Shown in pieces: positions 12,423 to 24,023 of a DNA stretch of 64,000 nt. How positions within the stretch are numbered: position 1 is the first letter of the stretch; the number at the start of each line of letters is the position of its first letter. The position numbers and the translations under genes were made by a program. The DNA comes from Colletotrichum lupini. Its lineage: Eukaryota > Ascomycota > Sordariomycetes > Glomerellales > Glomerellaceae. The notes under the pieces are model-generated. The model worked only from the letters and a program-made list of their open reading frames with translations. It had not been told where the DNA came from and ran no database searches. Location of the stretch: NCBI RefSeq assembly GCF_023278565.1, contig NC_064672.1, positions 7,130,001-7,194,000 on the forward strand, given 5' to 3'.

Positions 12423-14150
12423 ATGTCCGGAGACCTGGAGTCCAGCTTGCTGAAGTCTCAGCCTTCCTCTCCTTCATCCTCCTCGCAAGCATCTTTCTCT
12501 TCTTCTTCAGATGACTTGGAGTACGCTCGTCTTTGCCAGGACGACAAGGTTGAGAGCTTCCGTATTGAGACTCTCGAAGTAGAAGATGATATCTCTCTCG
12601 ACGACACCTTCGTTGCAACTCGCCCCTTGCCGCCTTGGCTGAGATATCCCAAGAACCTTGCTTTGGCCTTGATCCCGAGTTTCCTGCACCCAGTGGATCC
12701 TGATGCGACACCAAAGCCCCTCCATCCATCAGCTTGGCTCGGTAAGTTGATCTAAGTTTCAGCAAAGCATGATTTTCTGTAGCTAATGTACGGTGAAGAT
12801 GGACTTCGAGGACTCGCAGCGTTCTTCGTCGTCTGCCACCACTGGTCCCTCTGCACGTTGACCGGCGAGGTCCGCCGCGGCTTCATGAGCGATGATACAC
12901 CTCTCTTTCTCCAGATCCCAATCCTTCGCTTGGCTCTTTCAGGACTGTCGAACGTCTGCGTCTTCTTCGTCATATCCGGTTATGCCCTAAGCTACAAGCC
13001 TATGAAGCTCATTAGGCAGAAGAAGTCGGCCGAGTTCGCAATCGCCAGCGCTTCCTCAGCTTTTCGTCGGTATATCCGCCTCTTCCTTCCGACAATGATC
13101 ACGTCACTTGCCGTCGCTGGCCTAGCTTACTTCAAACTATTTGAGCTTGAGCCTATTTCCGGTCCATCTGTCACAATGTTCAGGCCACCAGCACTAGACA
13201 ATGTATGGGACCAAGTAGTTGGATGGTGGGGGCACTTCTCGATTTTGTCCGACCCAATGGCCAAGAACCTTGACAGAGGAAGAGGGTTTCCATATCAGCC
13301 GCAACTTTGGACCATCCCCGTGGAGTTTGACGGTTCACTCATTGTCTTCTTGGCACATGTCGCCTTTTACCGAGTTCGCCCTAGCGTTCGAATTCTTTTC
13401 CTTGTGTGCCTCCTCATCTACACCATTCACTCCGGCTACTGGCAGTTCTTTCTTTTCTTGTCCGGCCTGCTCCTCGCTGCCCTCAGATTTTACGGCGACG
13501 ATGAGAATGCCGACTACGAGAGCAACGGCTACGTCTGGGAAACTCTACCACACCTATCGAGCCCTTCGTACTGGCGACGTGAGGGGCTGAGGGGATTCAA
13601 TGCCCCAATTTCGTTGATCAAATCCTCCAAAACCTACGGGATCTCCAAGAAGACTCTTCAATTAGCCTCTTTCATCGGCGCCCTATGGCTGTTGTCGTTC
13701 CCCGAGGGGAGCGGAAGTGTTGCGCAGACCCCAGGATTTAGAAACCTTTCCTGGCTGACCCCTGCAAAGTACGGCGAAGGCGACGGCTTCTGGATCCCCA
13801 TCGCCGCTGTCTGGCTGGTTTCCACCATTGATCAGTCACCTTTCATTCAGCAGCTTTTCACGGGTCGGGTCATTCAATACCTCGGCCGGATATCGTTCGC
13901 CATCTACCTCGTTCACAACTGCCTGATTTGGCTCTGGGGCTATCACTGCGTTCGGTTCTTTAGTGCCATTACTGGCACTCTTCTTGAAGCCAACCTTAGC
14001 ACTGACTGGGGACTTGTCGTCTTTCTTTCAACATGTCTTTACTTACCAGGTGTCGTCTGCGTAGCGGATTTCGTGCAGAGACATGTGGATGTCAACGCTG
14101 TCAAGTTCGCGGCTTGGTTCGAGGGAAGGTTGATTGAAAAGACGAAGTAG
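12423..14150 (+). CDS. Acyltransferase 3 family integral membrane protein
   Basis: Two exons, join(12423..12741, 12799..14150), 556 residues. The 57-bp intron (gtaagt/aag) joins SAWL to DGLRGLAAFF, restoring the family's N-terminal signature; translating the second exon alone from its upstream ATG would miss this. A Ser-rich acidic cytosolic tail (residues 1 to about 80) precedes about ten hydrophobic segments. The catalytic-type His lies in VVCHHW, followed by ISGYALSY and FRRYIRLFLPT, a conserved Arg-containing loop, and near the C-terminus GRISFAIYLVHNCLIW. Acyltransferase-3 proteins transfer acyl groups to sugars, lipids or secondary metabolites at membranes. The substrate here is not evident. 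The gene stands alone, with no acyl-group biosynthetic partner beside it. Confidence 0.88.
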
Positions 14151-15000
14151 TGGAATTTCCAGGGTTGAACAGTTACTAAGTTTAATCATTTAATACATTA
14201 CAATTCTGTCAAACCCCATTGTTAACTCTGAGGCCTGTCAAACGCTAATTTAGCTATTTCTAATCACTGCTGCCTTCACGGCAACTGACATAATTCAGAG
14301 GCATCCTTGAGTGCATATAAAAACACTGCCAACGTGCATCATCAGAGCGACGTCGGCGAGATGACTAATGTTCGGAAAGGTTAGAAGCACTCTTTCCTGC
14401 GACTTTTTGGGAGAGATGTTGAGCATAATTATCTACAAGTCAAGGTGCTTGAGGCTGAGTCAGCTCGGTCAAGACGTACATCACGAGCTGGTCTCACCAA
14501 GGTGAACGCCAAATTGGGATGAGAGTTCCGCTGAATAGGCCGGAGAAACGACCACGGCGATCGTTTCTCCGTGTTGTGGATCGTCATGTTAGCCCAGACG
14601 CTTCCATCCGTATATTTAACGGATCATCGGCTAGTCAACCTTGTGGATGGAAATTTCCGAGTCAGTGCCCCAGGGTGGCTGTGGATACTGTCGAATACGA
14701 GCAACGCCTAATTGGGTTACCCGTCCGTTCGTATGGTTTAAGGCTGGATATGTTCGCAAGTGGGAGGCGATCTAAATGGAGAATCCAATCTCGGTTCATT
14801 TGATCAACCTTCTTTGCAAGCTTGAAGATTAAATCTGGCCTTGTGGGCGCACTCAGGGGGCATTATCATCATCGAAATATGAAGGCCAACCTATTCTTCT
14901 TGCCCGGCTGTGCTTCACGCACCTTGGCGTAAGTCTTTGCATGTCTTCAGAAAGCTTCAGACGCGGACTAACGCTGCCAAGCCGTGGTGTCATTTGAGAC
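14151..15000. other. Intergenic interval between acyltransferase and DUF3176 genes
   Basis: 850 bp lie between a stop codon and the next start on the same strand. No supported coding frame is present. The left part holds the acyltransferase 3' end and the right part the promoter of the DUF3176 gene. Confidence 0.5.
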
Positions 15001-17307
15001 ATGGGAGTACCAGAGGCACAACGCAGCTGGGAGCTGGAAGACCGGGCCAAGCAACCCTCTTTTAACCCACCTCAAGAAGACATAACCGCCTATGGCTCGA
15101 GATCACAGTATCCATCCGAGCCTCGATGGCCCTTCCAGGAGACCGACCAAGACAAGCAGCCTCACTTCTCACCACCAGCTCCGCCACCGCCTCCTCCTCC
15201 GATAAATCCGCCAATTCACCATCAACCCGCACCGAGTCCGAGACGATCTGGCCACACCCGCCATGTCCTAAGGTACTGGGGCCTCGAGATCTTCACCCTC
15301 TTCGTCGCAATCAGTCTACTCACCGCAATCATCTGGCTCCTCACCCACTACGATGGCCACTACATGCCGAAATGGCCCTTTGAAATCAACCTCAATTCCG
15401 CCATTGCGCTCCTCTCGACCTTTCTCCGCGCTGCCATCGTCGCCGCCGTAGCAGAAATTATCGGCCAGATCAAATGGACCTGGTTTGCCGAACAGACCCG
15501 GCCCCTCCAGCACCTCCAGGACTTTGACGCCGCGAGCCGTTCAATCCTCGGCTCCACGAAACTCCTGGCGATGCTCGTGTGGAACCTGGGCTTCTCCTCC
15601 ACCGGCTTCCTCGCCATCGGTGCCGCCATTGTGACGATTGCCAGCCTTGCCGTTGGTCCCGTCACCCAGCAGGCCGTCCGAACGATGACCTGCCCCATGC
15701 TCGAGGACAACATCCGCGCCAGGATCCCCGCAGCGAACTACGTGCCGGGCTCGTCGGCGTACTACCGCGTCGGTGCCGGATCCTATGAGATCGAGGTAGA
15801 CATGAAGAGTGCCATGATCCAGGGGATTACGGATCCAGGCAGCCAGGACAGCGACGTCCAGGTTCTCTGCCCCAGCGGAAACTGCACGTGGCCTGACTAT
15901 GGCACGGGCGTCACGCACGCGAGCATCGGCGTGTGTAGCAAGTGCATTGATACGACGAGCTTCGTCAGCGAGCCTGATACGGTCGGCAACCTGTCGCTGC
16001 CGGACGACGGCGCCGTCATCAACATCCTGGCCGGAAAGTACATGTGGATGGGCTACAGCAACCTGACCGCGTACACGAAACTCTTCAGCGACGACTTCGC
16101 CGCGGCAGCCCCTGTTTCGATGGCTAACTTCAGCATGCTCATGATTTCGACGTCTCCGTGCACGTCGGACAACTCGACGGGAACATCGAAGCTGACATGC
16201 CCGCATCGTCTGTCGCAATCCGACAATAGTTACTTTAGCAACCTGGGGGATTACGTCGCCGCCTCCTGTATCTTGTACCCGTGCCTGAAGGAGTATCATG
16301 CGCGGTACGTGAACAACACATTAACGGAGACGGTCGTCCGCACGACGACGGCGGCGTCCAATCCTGCCGAGAACGCAGCGTCGCGATACTCATTGTACGG
16401 CAACTACACGGCGAGACAAAGTCCCTGTGTGATTGACAACGGCACCTGGTACGATACCACCAACCAGAGCCAGGCCTTGGACGTTCCGGGACGCATCTGG
16501 ACCAACTTCAGCGTGAGCGGCAGCGACGAAGTCACCCGCGTGCCGAACGAATGCCTGTACAAGATGGACGGGACCTTCTTCTCCGCGCTATCGACTTTCC
16601 TCAAGGCGAGCTTGCTGAGCGCCTCGTGTAGGTACGACTCCATGCAGAGCGGACACCTCAACTGCTACGACTCTTGGTGGCTCACGCCGCTGTGGGCCGA
16701 CATGAACGCCACCGTAACCAACCTTACGAGCGCCGTCGACGACTTTGCCTGGGCTGTGACGAACAAACTTCGGATGACGGGGCTCGGGCCGGACGTCGTC
16801 CCTGGCGCTAACGCTCTATTGAATCGGCGGGCTGAGGCGCTGGGCGAGGTATGGGCGAGCTCGACGTGTACCTACTTTGACAGGCAGTACATAGCGCTGC
16901 CCATCATCTTGGTGGGCCTCTGCGGGATCCTGTTGGGCTGGATCATTCTCAAGAACTATAACGACCCCGAGCAGCCCGTCTGGAAGGGCAGCGTGCTGCC
17001 GCTACTATTCTTTGGTTTGCATGATACCATGGGGCCAAAGGGGACAGCGGGCGGAGCGAGCAATGGTGGTGATGGGCCCAGGGATGGGGTCCGCATGGCG
17101 AGGAATATGACGTTCTTCAAGGAGAACGGACGGTCGGCGCCGGAGCTACATCGGATTCAGCAGGAGTCAGGCCGGATGCGGGTGCGATTCCATGGCGGGA
17201 TGGACCCGGGATTCTTAGATCTGGGGACGGGGAGGAGTGATCCGGAGGCTGCGAATGCCTCGTTAGTGCCGGGGCAGGGTGACTCCCGTGGTACGAAGAT
17301 GAGATGA
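15001..17307 (+). CDS. DUF3176 family membrane protein
   Basis: A single intronless frame of 768 residues. A proline-rich cytosolic N-terminus (residues about 50-80, including a run of seven prolines) is followed by a transmembrane helix (about 98-118, LEIFTLFVAISLLTAIIWLL), a second helical stretch (about 130-155) and the hallmark DUF3176 segment IIGQIKWTWF with LQDFDAASRSILGS. A further transmembrane region follows. The central 400 residues form an extracellular domain with many N-glycosylation sequons (NCT, NLS, NFS, NST, NYT, NGT, NAT) and paired cysteines (CPSGNCTWP). A last helix lies near residue 640 (IALPIILVGLCGILLGW), with a cytosolic Gly/Arg-rich tail. The family is common in filamentous ascomycetes and has no established biochemical role. 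The overall shape suggests a plasma-membrane protein with a large exposed domain. Confidence 0.88.
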   Translation: MGVPEAQRSWELEDRAKQPSFNPPQEDITAYGSRSQYPSEPRWPFQETDQDKQPHFSPPAPPPPPPPINPPIHHQPAPSPRRSGHTRHVLRYWGLEIFTLFVAISLLTAIIWLLTHYDGHYMPKWPFEINLNSAIALLSTFLRAAIVAAVAEIIGQIKWTWFAEQTRPLQHLQDFDAASRSILGSTKLLAMLVWNLGFSSTGFLAIGAAIVTIASLAVGPVTQQAVRTMTCPMLEDNIRARIPAANYVPGSSAYYRVGAGSYEIEVDMKSAMIQGITDPGSQDSDVQVLCPSGNCTWPDYGTGVTHASIGVCSKCIDTTSFVSEPDTVGNLSLPDDGAVINILAGKYMWMGYSNLTAYTKLFSDDFAAAAPVSMANFSMLMISTSPCTSDNSTGTSKLTCPHRLSQSDNSYFSNLGDYVAASCILYPCLKEYHARYVNNTLTETVVRTTTAASNPAENAASRYSLYGNYTARQSPCVIDNGTWYDTTNQSQALDVPGRIWTNFSVSGSDEVTRVPNECLYKMDGTFFSALSTFLKASLLSASCRYDSMQSGHLNCYDSWWLTPLWADMNATVTNLTSAVDDFAWAVTNKLRMTGLGPDVVPGANALLNRRAEALGEVWASSTCTYFDRQYIALPIILVGLCGILLGWIILKNYNDPEQPVWKGSVLPLLFFGLHDTMGPKGTAGGASNGGDGPRDGVRMARNMTFFKENGRSAPELHRIQQESGRMRVRFHGGMDPGFLDLGTGRSDPEAANASLVPGQGDSRGTKMR

Positions 17308-18389
17308 TGCTCGCTGTAGAGAAATTAGAAACGTGTCTTTTTGCTGTCAATACTTATAATCTAGATTTGTCTCGGTTGTGATCAAATGAGCCTTTCCCCA
17401 AGGACACGTCGTTGTTGCCAGCATTGAAGGTACGTTCGGGAGGTCGAATCTAACCGGCGCCGATCCCGGAGGACGCATCTGGTGGCCTCTGAGTCTGAGA
17501 TTGAGCAAATCGGTGGTGACAGAGACTACCGGTACCTTACCGCGATGAAGAAAATGTCTGACCCGGCAAGAGACGCGACAAGCGAGTCTGGGGTCGTGTT
17601 GTGCTACAATTCATCTTCCCATATCACACACGACTCGTGGAAAGCCAACCTTAACCTTCAACATCCGCGTTTCTTCCCGACTGAGCCGCTTCGATGCGCC
17701 GATTTGATGCGCTACATGGTCAAACATCGAACGATGGAAAGCTGAAGGATCCAACAGTTCCGGCTGAATCCAAAACCGACAGCGACGCCCGCCTGACTGG
17801 TCATGCCAATCAGGAGAGATGGATCCGTCAGCGAGCTGTGAGCAGAATCCCAGCCATCTGGCATTGGACGGACTCTGTCCCCATATGTTCCTGGCGTCCA
17901 GCCAGTTAGAAACAACAAAGCAACTCTTGATGGAGCCTAGTCGACGCCGTCTGTCTTCCAGAGTGTCCCCCCCGCATGCTTTGAAGCTTTCCCACGGGTT
18001 TCCCCCGCATTTCGGCTGCTAGGCGTGGGAATTACACTTACCCATGCCATCATCGCTACTCATTGTCCCGGATCTATGTTTTGCCCCCCTTGGCTGAGTA
18101 AAGGACCGCAGGGACCATGGCGGGGGTTAGTCCGTCGTCTCTGCCACTCTGATCGAGGTCTGGTGGTGGGATGGACGAGCCACCGCGGGGCACAAAGCGC
18201 GAGGCGCGAAAGTTTACCCCAAAGAACTGAACCCCTAGTCAAATTGCCGAAGTCTGTTGCCGCACTCGATGCCGCACTCTGTTGCCGCAACCAAAGATGG
18301 TCATACGATTCATGCCCACCATCCGTGGCTTGCTTGTCTGGATTGCTCATGCCTGAATCCGGGGCTCCAGATTTTGATACTTAACCATC
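17308..18389. other. Intergenic interval upstream of the intradiol dioxygenase gene
   Basis: 1.1 kb of GC-balanced sequence with only short frames. It must contain the promoter of the dioxygenase gene. I see no RNA gene or repeat. Confidence 0.45.
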
Positions 18390-19665
18390 ATGGCCCTCCG
18401 GTTCGTTCGCAGGTCTGCTCCTGTTTCAAAGAATCTCTCATTCTACAAGTGCTCTCCCCCATCTCTTTCGCAGCGCGTTGTTCCTGTCACCCCCCAGATA
18501 CCCTCCACCAAACACATCTCCACAACATCCATCACAATGGCTACGAACGGCACAAACGGCGTCAACGGACACGCCAACGGCGCCAATGGCACCAAGAGCA
18601 AGTTCGACCCCAACTTCACACAACATGTCATCGACCTCATGAGCCCCGAGACCAAGCCCAGACACAGACAGGTTCTCGGCTCTTTGATCAAGCACCTTCA
18701 CGACTTCTGCAGAGATGTCGAGCTCACACAAGAGGAGTGGGTTCTGGGTGTTAACTACATCAACTCCATTGGCCAGGCCTACCAGAAGAACCGCAACGAG
18801 GCATGGAGAGTGTGCGATATCCTGGGTATTGAGTCGTAAGTCGCAACCCCCCTTTCCCTGCCCTCTAGCGCGGCCGTCTACTCCGAAAATCATTTACCCC
18901 GCGTGCGCGGCTTTTCCGGCCGCGCCACTGCGATGCCATGTTCGCAAGCAGAGACCCAGCCAATGGCTAACAATTCTCCCCCCTCTCTACAGTCTCGTCG
19001 ACGAGATCAACCACACGGTCGAGACCGAGTCCGGCGTCACCCCCACATCATCCACCATTCTCGGCCCCTTCTGGTCCCCCGAGACCCCCTTCCGCGACCT
19101 CGGCGCTTCCGTCGTCCAGAACATGCCCAAGGACGGCCAGCTCACATACTTCCATGGTGTCATCAAGGACGCGGAGACGGGCAAGGGCATCCCCGACGCC
19201 GTCTTCGACATGTGGCAGGCCAGCACCAATGGAAAGTACGATGTCTTTGACCCCGAGAACCAGACCCGTCACAACCTGCGCGGCAAGTTCAAGACGGACG
19301 CTGAGGGCAAGTTCTACTTCTACTGCCTGAAGCCCACCGAGTACGCCATCGACACCTCCGGCCCCTCGGCCGATCTCCTCAAGCTCATGGGCCGCCACCC
19401 GTACCGCCCCGCGCACATTCACATGATGGTCACGCACCCCGACTTCATCGGCGTCACGGCACAGCTCTACCCCAGCGACGACCCGTACCTCGAGACCGAC
19501 ACCGCCTGCGCCGTGAAGGACGATTTGCTTCTTACTTTCAAGCCTGTTCAGAACGAGGCCAAGGGCGCCACCCTCGACGTCGAGTACGACGTCCGCCTGG
19601 TGTCCAAGAAGTACAAGCCGGATTCCCAGATGCTCATGCAGAACGCCAACCAGAACAAGTTCTAA
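18390..19665 (+). CDS. Intradiol ring-cleavage dioxygenase (catechol / hydroxyquinol 1,2-dioxygenase type)
   Basis: Two exons, join(18390..18835, 18993..19665), separated by a 157-bp intron (gtaagt/cag). The product is 372 residues from the first ATG or 323 from an in-frame ATG at 18537. The enzyme opens the ring of catechol-type diols between the hydroxyl groups using non-heme Fe(III). The N-terminal helical dimerisation domain (residues 80-150) leads to the catalytic beta domain. The Fe ligands are Tyr in NGKYDVFD, and Tyr, His and His in HPYRPAHIH. A C-terminal beta strand YDVRLVSKKY ends the fold. The extra 49 residues from the first ATG are rich in Arg, Ser and Lys and could be a mitochondrial presequence. 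The same DNA is also CT-rich and CA-rich like a fungal 5' leader, so the short form may be the main one. It is the ring-cleavage member of the metabolic run at 18-31 kb. Confidence 0.92.
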
Positions 19666-22261
19666 GTCTAAACTTGTGGGGGGCTTCTGATTTGAATGAG
19701 AATGAGTGGTTGTTTCAGCATGTGAGAGCGGAATGTGTGTGGGTGGTGTGCGTGCATAGTACACTGAAAGGACAGCACAATGGGTCTGGATAATTGTTTT
19801 GAGCATGAGACTCCGAAGAACGGAGATTTCTCACTTTTTTTCTTCGTGTATCCCTCCAAAACCGCACTGCAAAATGGCGTCAGTGCAAATGTGGCCCGTT
19901 AGAAGGCCCAATTTTCTCCGCACGAATTAGAAATTGATATCCTCTTCAAGTTGATTCGGTAGAAAATCGCGGTACTTTGGTGATTGGTTGAAACCCCGCG
20001 TGCTTGTGTCTTCGTCTCCAAGTTTGCAACTCGTAGACTTTCAACTTAGCTATTGAGTTTCTAGGCGGATGCTACGTAGCGAATCTGAGCAAATCGGCTC
20101 TTGAGAACCGCTCTGAATCTATTCGTTCCCTCACCCGTGTGAAGTGAATCCTGAAGTCCTTGGATGAATAACTTTGAATTGACTTGACGCGACTGAAAGC
20201 TCAACTCTGAGACTCTGCGTGTCTTCAGTCAACAGTGTCCCCGACTTTTCCCCTCCCCCTCCTCCACTTACCGGGTTCCTTCGGAAACCTTCGGCTAAGC
20301 TATTCGCCCTCTCCCTTGGCTCTTGGGGGGACGATTCTTTTCCCGACTCGAAATGCCGTGGGGGGCGAGACCGGGGTAGGACGTGCGTCAGTGGGTCTAA
20401 GCCGGAACTGGAGAGCGGCTTTGCGACACTGCTGGCATTTTTAGAAGCCAAGAGATCACAGTTTCCCCTGGCTCCGGATGGTAGTCTGCACGTTATCGTG
20501 CCGTGCGTGCCTGACAGCTATCACGGCTAATGGCTACGGTAGGTAACGGACATCGAATCCGTACGCTCGGGTTGTCGCTCTTCGGTCTTAACGTGAGAGC
20601 TGCCGATCTACCGGTATGAGGAGAGCCTCTTCCCGTATTACCCCGCGATCCTAGTGAGTGCCTCGTTATCACCGGTAAGTAGATCGGTCGAGGGATGGCT
20701 GGCAGATCTCAATGACTACATGGAAAGCCACGAGCTCCAGCTCACGGGCAGTACGTCCCTTCTTCGTGTTTAGACCTCACAGTTCTTCAAGAACAAGTAG
20801 GTGTGGCAATGACCTGTTTTCAATTCAAGGCTCAGAATTCCGTCGTACATTTTGGACGAAATCTCGTCGCACTGCATGCTCGGGAAAATACGTAAAACTT
20901 GGTATCTACTGATTGGGTCAATGACCATTCAGTAGAACTCCCTATTGATCAAATTCAACATAGCTTCTGACAAGCGTTATATGCTCCCGTCATCTCAAAA
21001 ATAACTACCACGTGGTATTAAGGTGGACTAGAGAGGGCTTCCCTAACAGGCATAACCCACAGCTCTTACTTTTCTGGCAAGGTGCGAGAGTACTATCTCT
21101 TGGGCATGAGAAACACATTTCTCCAAGCCCATCTTGGTTAACAACATGAATGAGTTGGGGCTTGTGCTCGAGCATGCCGGTGTCTCTTGACGTGCTGCCC
21201 ACAGCACAATCGGTACAGTCGGTCCTATCAGCGATAGGCCTTTTGTAAAAGGTATCCCTTGTTGCTTCGTGTCACAAAGCCAGGCCGTTGAATTACCCCT
21301 GTGCCGCCTGCCACAGTCATCGGCCCGTCTAGCTTGAGATCCGGCGTGAGATCCGATTCGTTCCCACGCTGCCGGCGTCGAGATAGCCTGTAGACTGATC
21401 CAGGTCATATCAAGATTTTATCGCATTGGTAACATCAAGTAGAATCTCGCTGCTAAATCTCTTTGATTTCCTTTGACTGAGAGTCTTGATCCTCGTCATG
21501 ATTCGTTGGTATCTACCGCTGCTGTGAGCTTGAGGTCCTAGCGTAGGGTGTCTTTCTCCCGAAGAAGGCTACATGATCTCGAACCTAGCAATCTTCTCTC
21601 TTCAGCGAGTTTCGATGTACGTGCATGTAAGGATCGAAGCTCGGGATTGTGCACATTCAAGTGATTCCATATATTCACACTGACCGATGCCTTACTTGAA
21701 TCGTTCGTTCCCAGCACGGCTCAGCCAGCGTCTCAGACCTTGGCTTGACGAAGTACCAACGCTACAATGACTCAGTCGGCGAGAAAGTCCGTGGAGTTGG
21801 GGCAAAAAAAGGTCTCTCCCCACCTGTGGACGCGCCGAGGCGCAGCGCGCCCAATAGAGGTTGTTTCCGCCCATGGGCTCTCTACAGCGGGAAAGAATGT
21901 TATGCTTAGAGACTATATCACCGTATTCGTGCATGTTATCGCCGAAAATGAGCATGTGGTGGCCTTTCTCATAGGATGACTTTACTCAGGTTCTATCTCA
22001 CGAAGTGGGGTCGTCCTAGTTAGTCGACCATGACGTAGGGGACATTTGTAAGCTGAACGACTAGAGAGTCAACTCATCTCGTGGTGTTGAATGGTTCTCA
22101 TATCACTGAGAGACGCTCCTCAGAAATCGTATAAACGCTTTTAAAAGACCCTCAAAGCTCATTGCCTTCCACCTAGTAGTCTCATCGATTCAACTTTGTC
22201 GGATTTAGATCAAGAGGAACTTTAACTTGGGCTGCGACCACCTTAGCTGTTCGACATCAAG
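19666..22261. other. Gene-free interval (2.6 kb)
   Basis: Frames on both strands are short and lack recognisable domains. There is no cloverleaf-forming tRNA candidate with a T-loop that I could find. The right edge carries the promoter of the short-chain dehydrogenase gene. Confidence 0.5.
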
Positions 22262-23395
22262 ATGGGTCTCGACGGAAAGAATGTCTTGCTGGTTCGTTTA
22301 CAATAATGACAAAAACTGGGCTACAACGCGGATTCATCACTGAATCTCTACAGACAGGCGCCTCTATGGGAATCGGCGAAGCAATCGCCACGGCGCTGGC
22401 TGCCAAGGGTGCGAATCTAGTTCTCCTATCCAGGTCCAAAGTAAGTTGGCAGCAGGAGGACCAGGTACACGGGGAAGCTTTACCTGCACGTCAGTTGACT
22501 GACGCTTTGTGAAGGAGAAACTCAGCACTGTTGCGAAAAGCGTGTCGAGTGCCAACCCGAACGTCAAGGTCATCTACCGAGCCGCTGACATTGGAGTTTT
22601 CGACGTGGTCGACAATGCGATCGGCTCAGCCATCGAAGAGATTGGCGAGATTGACATTCTCATCAACAACGTACGCTCGGCTTTTACATCAACTTTCAGT
22701 GTGACGCCACATCCTTCCAAGCCTCGCTAACCCGTCCCCCCGAAGGCTGGGCTCGCTTTGGGAGCTCCCGCCAGGTTCCCAGACCTCAAGATCGAGGACA
22801 TCATCACCATGTCCAACACTAACATCAACGGAACCATGTTCGTGACACACTCGGTACTCAACAGGTCCATGATGAAGCAAAAGCCCGGGAAGGGCACAAT
22901 CCTCAACGTCACCTCTGTCACTGCGCATGAAGTGCCACCGTTCCCGGGCGAGGCAGTCTACCACGCGAGCAAAGCGTTTCAAGAGGGGTTCACCAATTCT
23001 CTTCGCAACGAACTCGTGGAAACCGACATTAAGGTGCTAGCAATCAGGCCTGGTGTCATCGCGACTCACTTCCACACGCAGCGTGTGGGTTTCGATCAAG
23101 ACCAGTACAACTCATTCGTGGAAGGATACGAGTAAGTTCTTGCCGCTGGTCTATTTTCTTTTTTTGCTATGAGTGAATAAACTAACACCGGTCAGTCCGC
23201 TTGTGTCTGAAGACGTTGCGCAGGCGGCGGTCTACATGCTGGAGCAACCGGACAATGTCTCCATCAAGGCTCTTGACGTCGTGCCTACAGGTATGTCGAG
23301 CACCCCTGTGACTACATCAATCAACTAACCTGCAACTAGCTCAACGCTCACTCACCGTGTTTGATCGGACATGGAATCAGCGGGGTCATGATTAA
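22262..23395 (+). CDS. Short-chain dehydrogenase/reductase (classical SDR)
   Basis: Six exons, join(22262..22291, 22354..22440, 22515..22670, 22746..23131, 23196..23290, 23340..23395), 269 residues; all junctions keep frame. The first exon is only ten codons (MGLDGKNVLL). The nucleotide-binding TGASMGIG starts at residue 11, the LINNAG motif is near residue 92, and the catalytic Ser (NVTSVTAH) and YHASK (Tyr-x3-Lys) follow. IRPGVIATHF comes after the active site. The arrangement matches the yeast YMR226c / bacterial YdfG class of NADP-dependent 3-hydroxy-acid dehydrogenases, but substrate assignment is not possible from sequence alone. It lies between the intradiol dioxygenase and the dienelactone-hydrolase-family gene on the same strand and may act in the same pathway. 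Confidence 0.9.
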
Positions 23396-24023
23396 ATCTA
23401 AATTCAATTGAATCACGATAAACGATGTACGCCGAAGCTACAGCTCTCTGCGGGAGGTTGTAGATATTTCAAAGCGGGGAGATGGCGAAGATGTCTACAT
23501 CGACTTTCCTGAACCCACATCTCTCTTCTGCTTGGGAATTAGCTATACGTACTTAGTTAACCTAAGTACCTTTGGTCTAGTAGTCGCAGCAACATTAGTT
23601 GCCAAGTCGAGTTTCCGTCCTCTTCAGGTCGCTAAACCGAAGTCCCTAGCCTGAGTCGCATTCGCACTCGTACGTCCAAAGCTTTGATTGGTACATCAAC
23701 AACCTTGTTGTGACTATTTCACTTCAACTTAAGATGTTGGTATCCCGACCATCAATTGCCTCGTTCCTGGTTTGGTGTAACGTATATCTCATTGGAAGAT
23801 CGGCGTCCGGACTCTTTCCAGGCCGACTTGCTTTCTCCGCATTGTCATGGCACCGGTGTTTAGGTAGTAGTAAATCCGAAGGCTGCAACATCAGCCCTAT
23901 TAATACGAACCCCCTCACAGAATCGTCTTACTCAACTCACGACTATACCCCTCGAGATTGAAGATACTGTTATACTAAAGACCTAAAGGGCGCTGCTCTA
24001 TTCACGTTCCAAAGAACCCAAAA
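23396..24023. other. Intergenic interval
   Basis: 628 bp between two plus-strand genes, with no supported frame. It contains the promoter of the dienelactone-hydrolase-family gene. Confidence 0.45.

Noticed and set aside
12222..12755. Longer plus-strand frame starting upstream of the acyltransferase ATG
   Set aside because: It shares the frame of exon 1, but ATG 12423 has a better context (ACACCATGTC) and the upstream residues look like untranslated leader.
15541..16299. 252-residue open frame on the minus strand
   Set aside because: Antisense shadow of the DUF3176 gene; Arg/Val/Ala-rich composition with no domain.
17431..17480. tRNA-like T-loop sequence GGTCGAATCTAACC
   Set aside because: No matching acceptor stem, anticodon arm or A box at the right distance.
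19048..19806. 252-residue open frame on the minus strand
   Set aside because: Antisense to the intradiol dioxygenase exon 2; low-complexity Val/Leu/Gly composition.
20525..20700. GC-rich stretch with several short stems
   Set aside because: It does not fold into a tRNA or other RNA family I can recognise; the stems are short and not compensatory.
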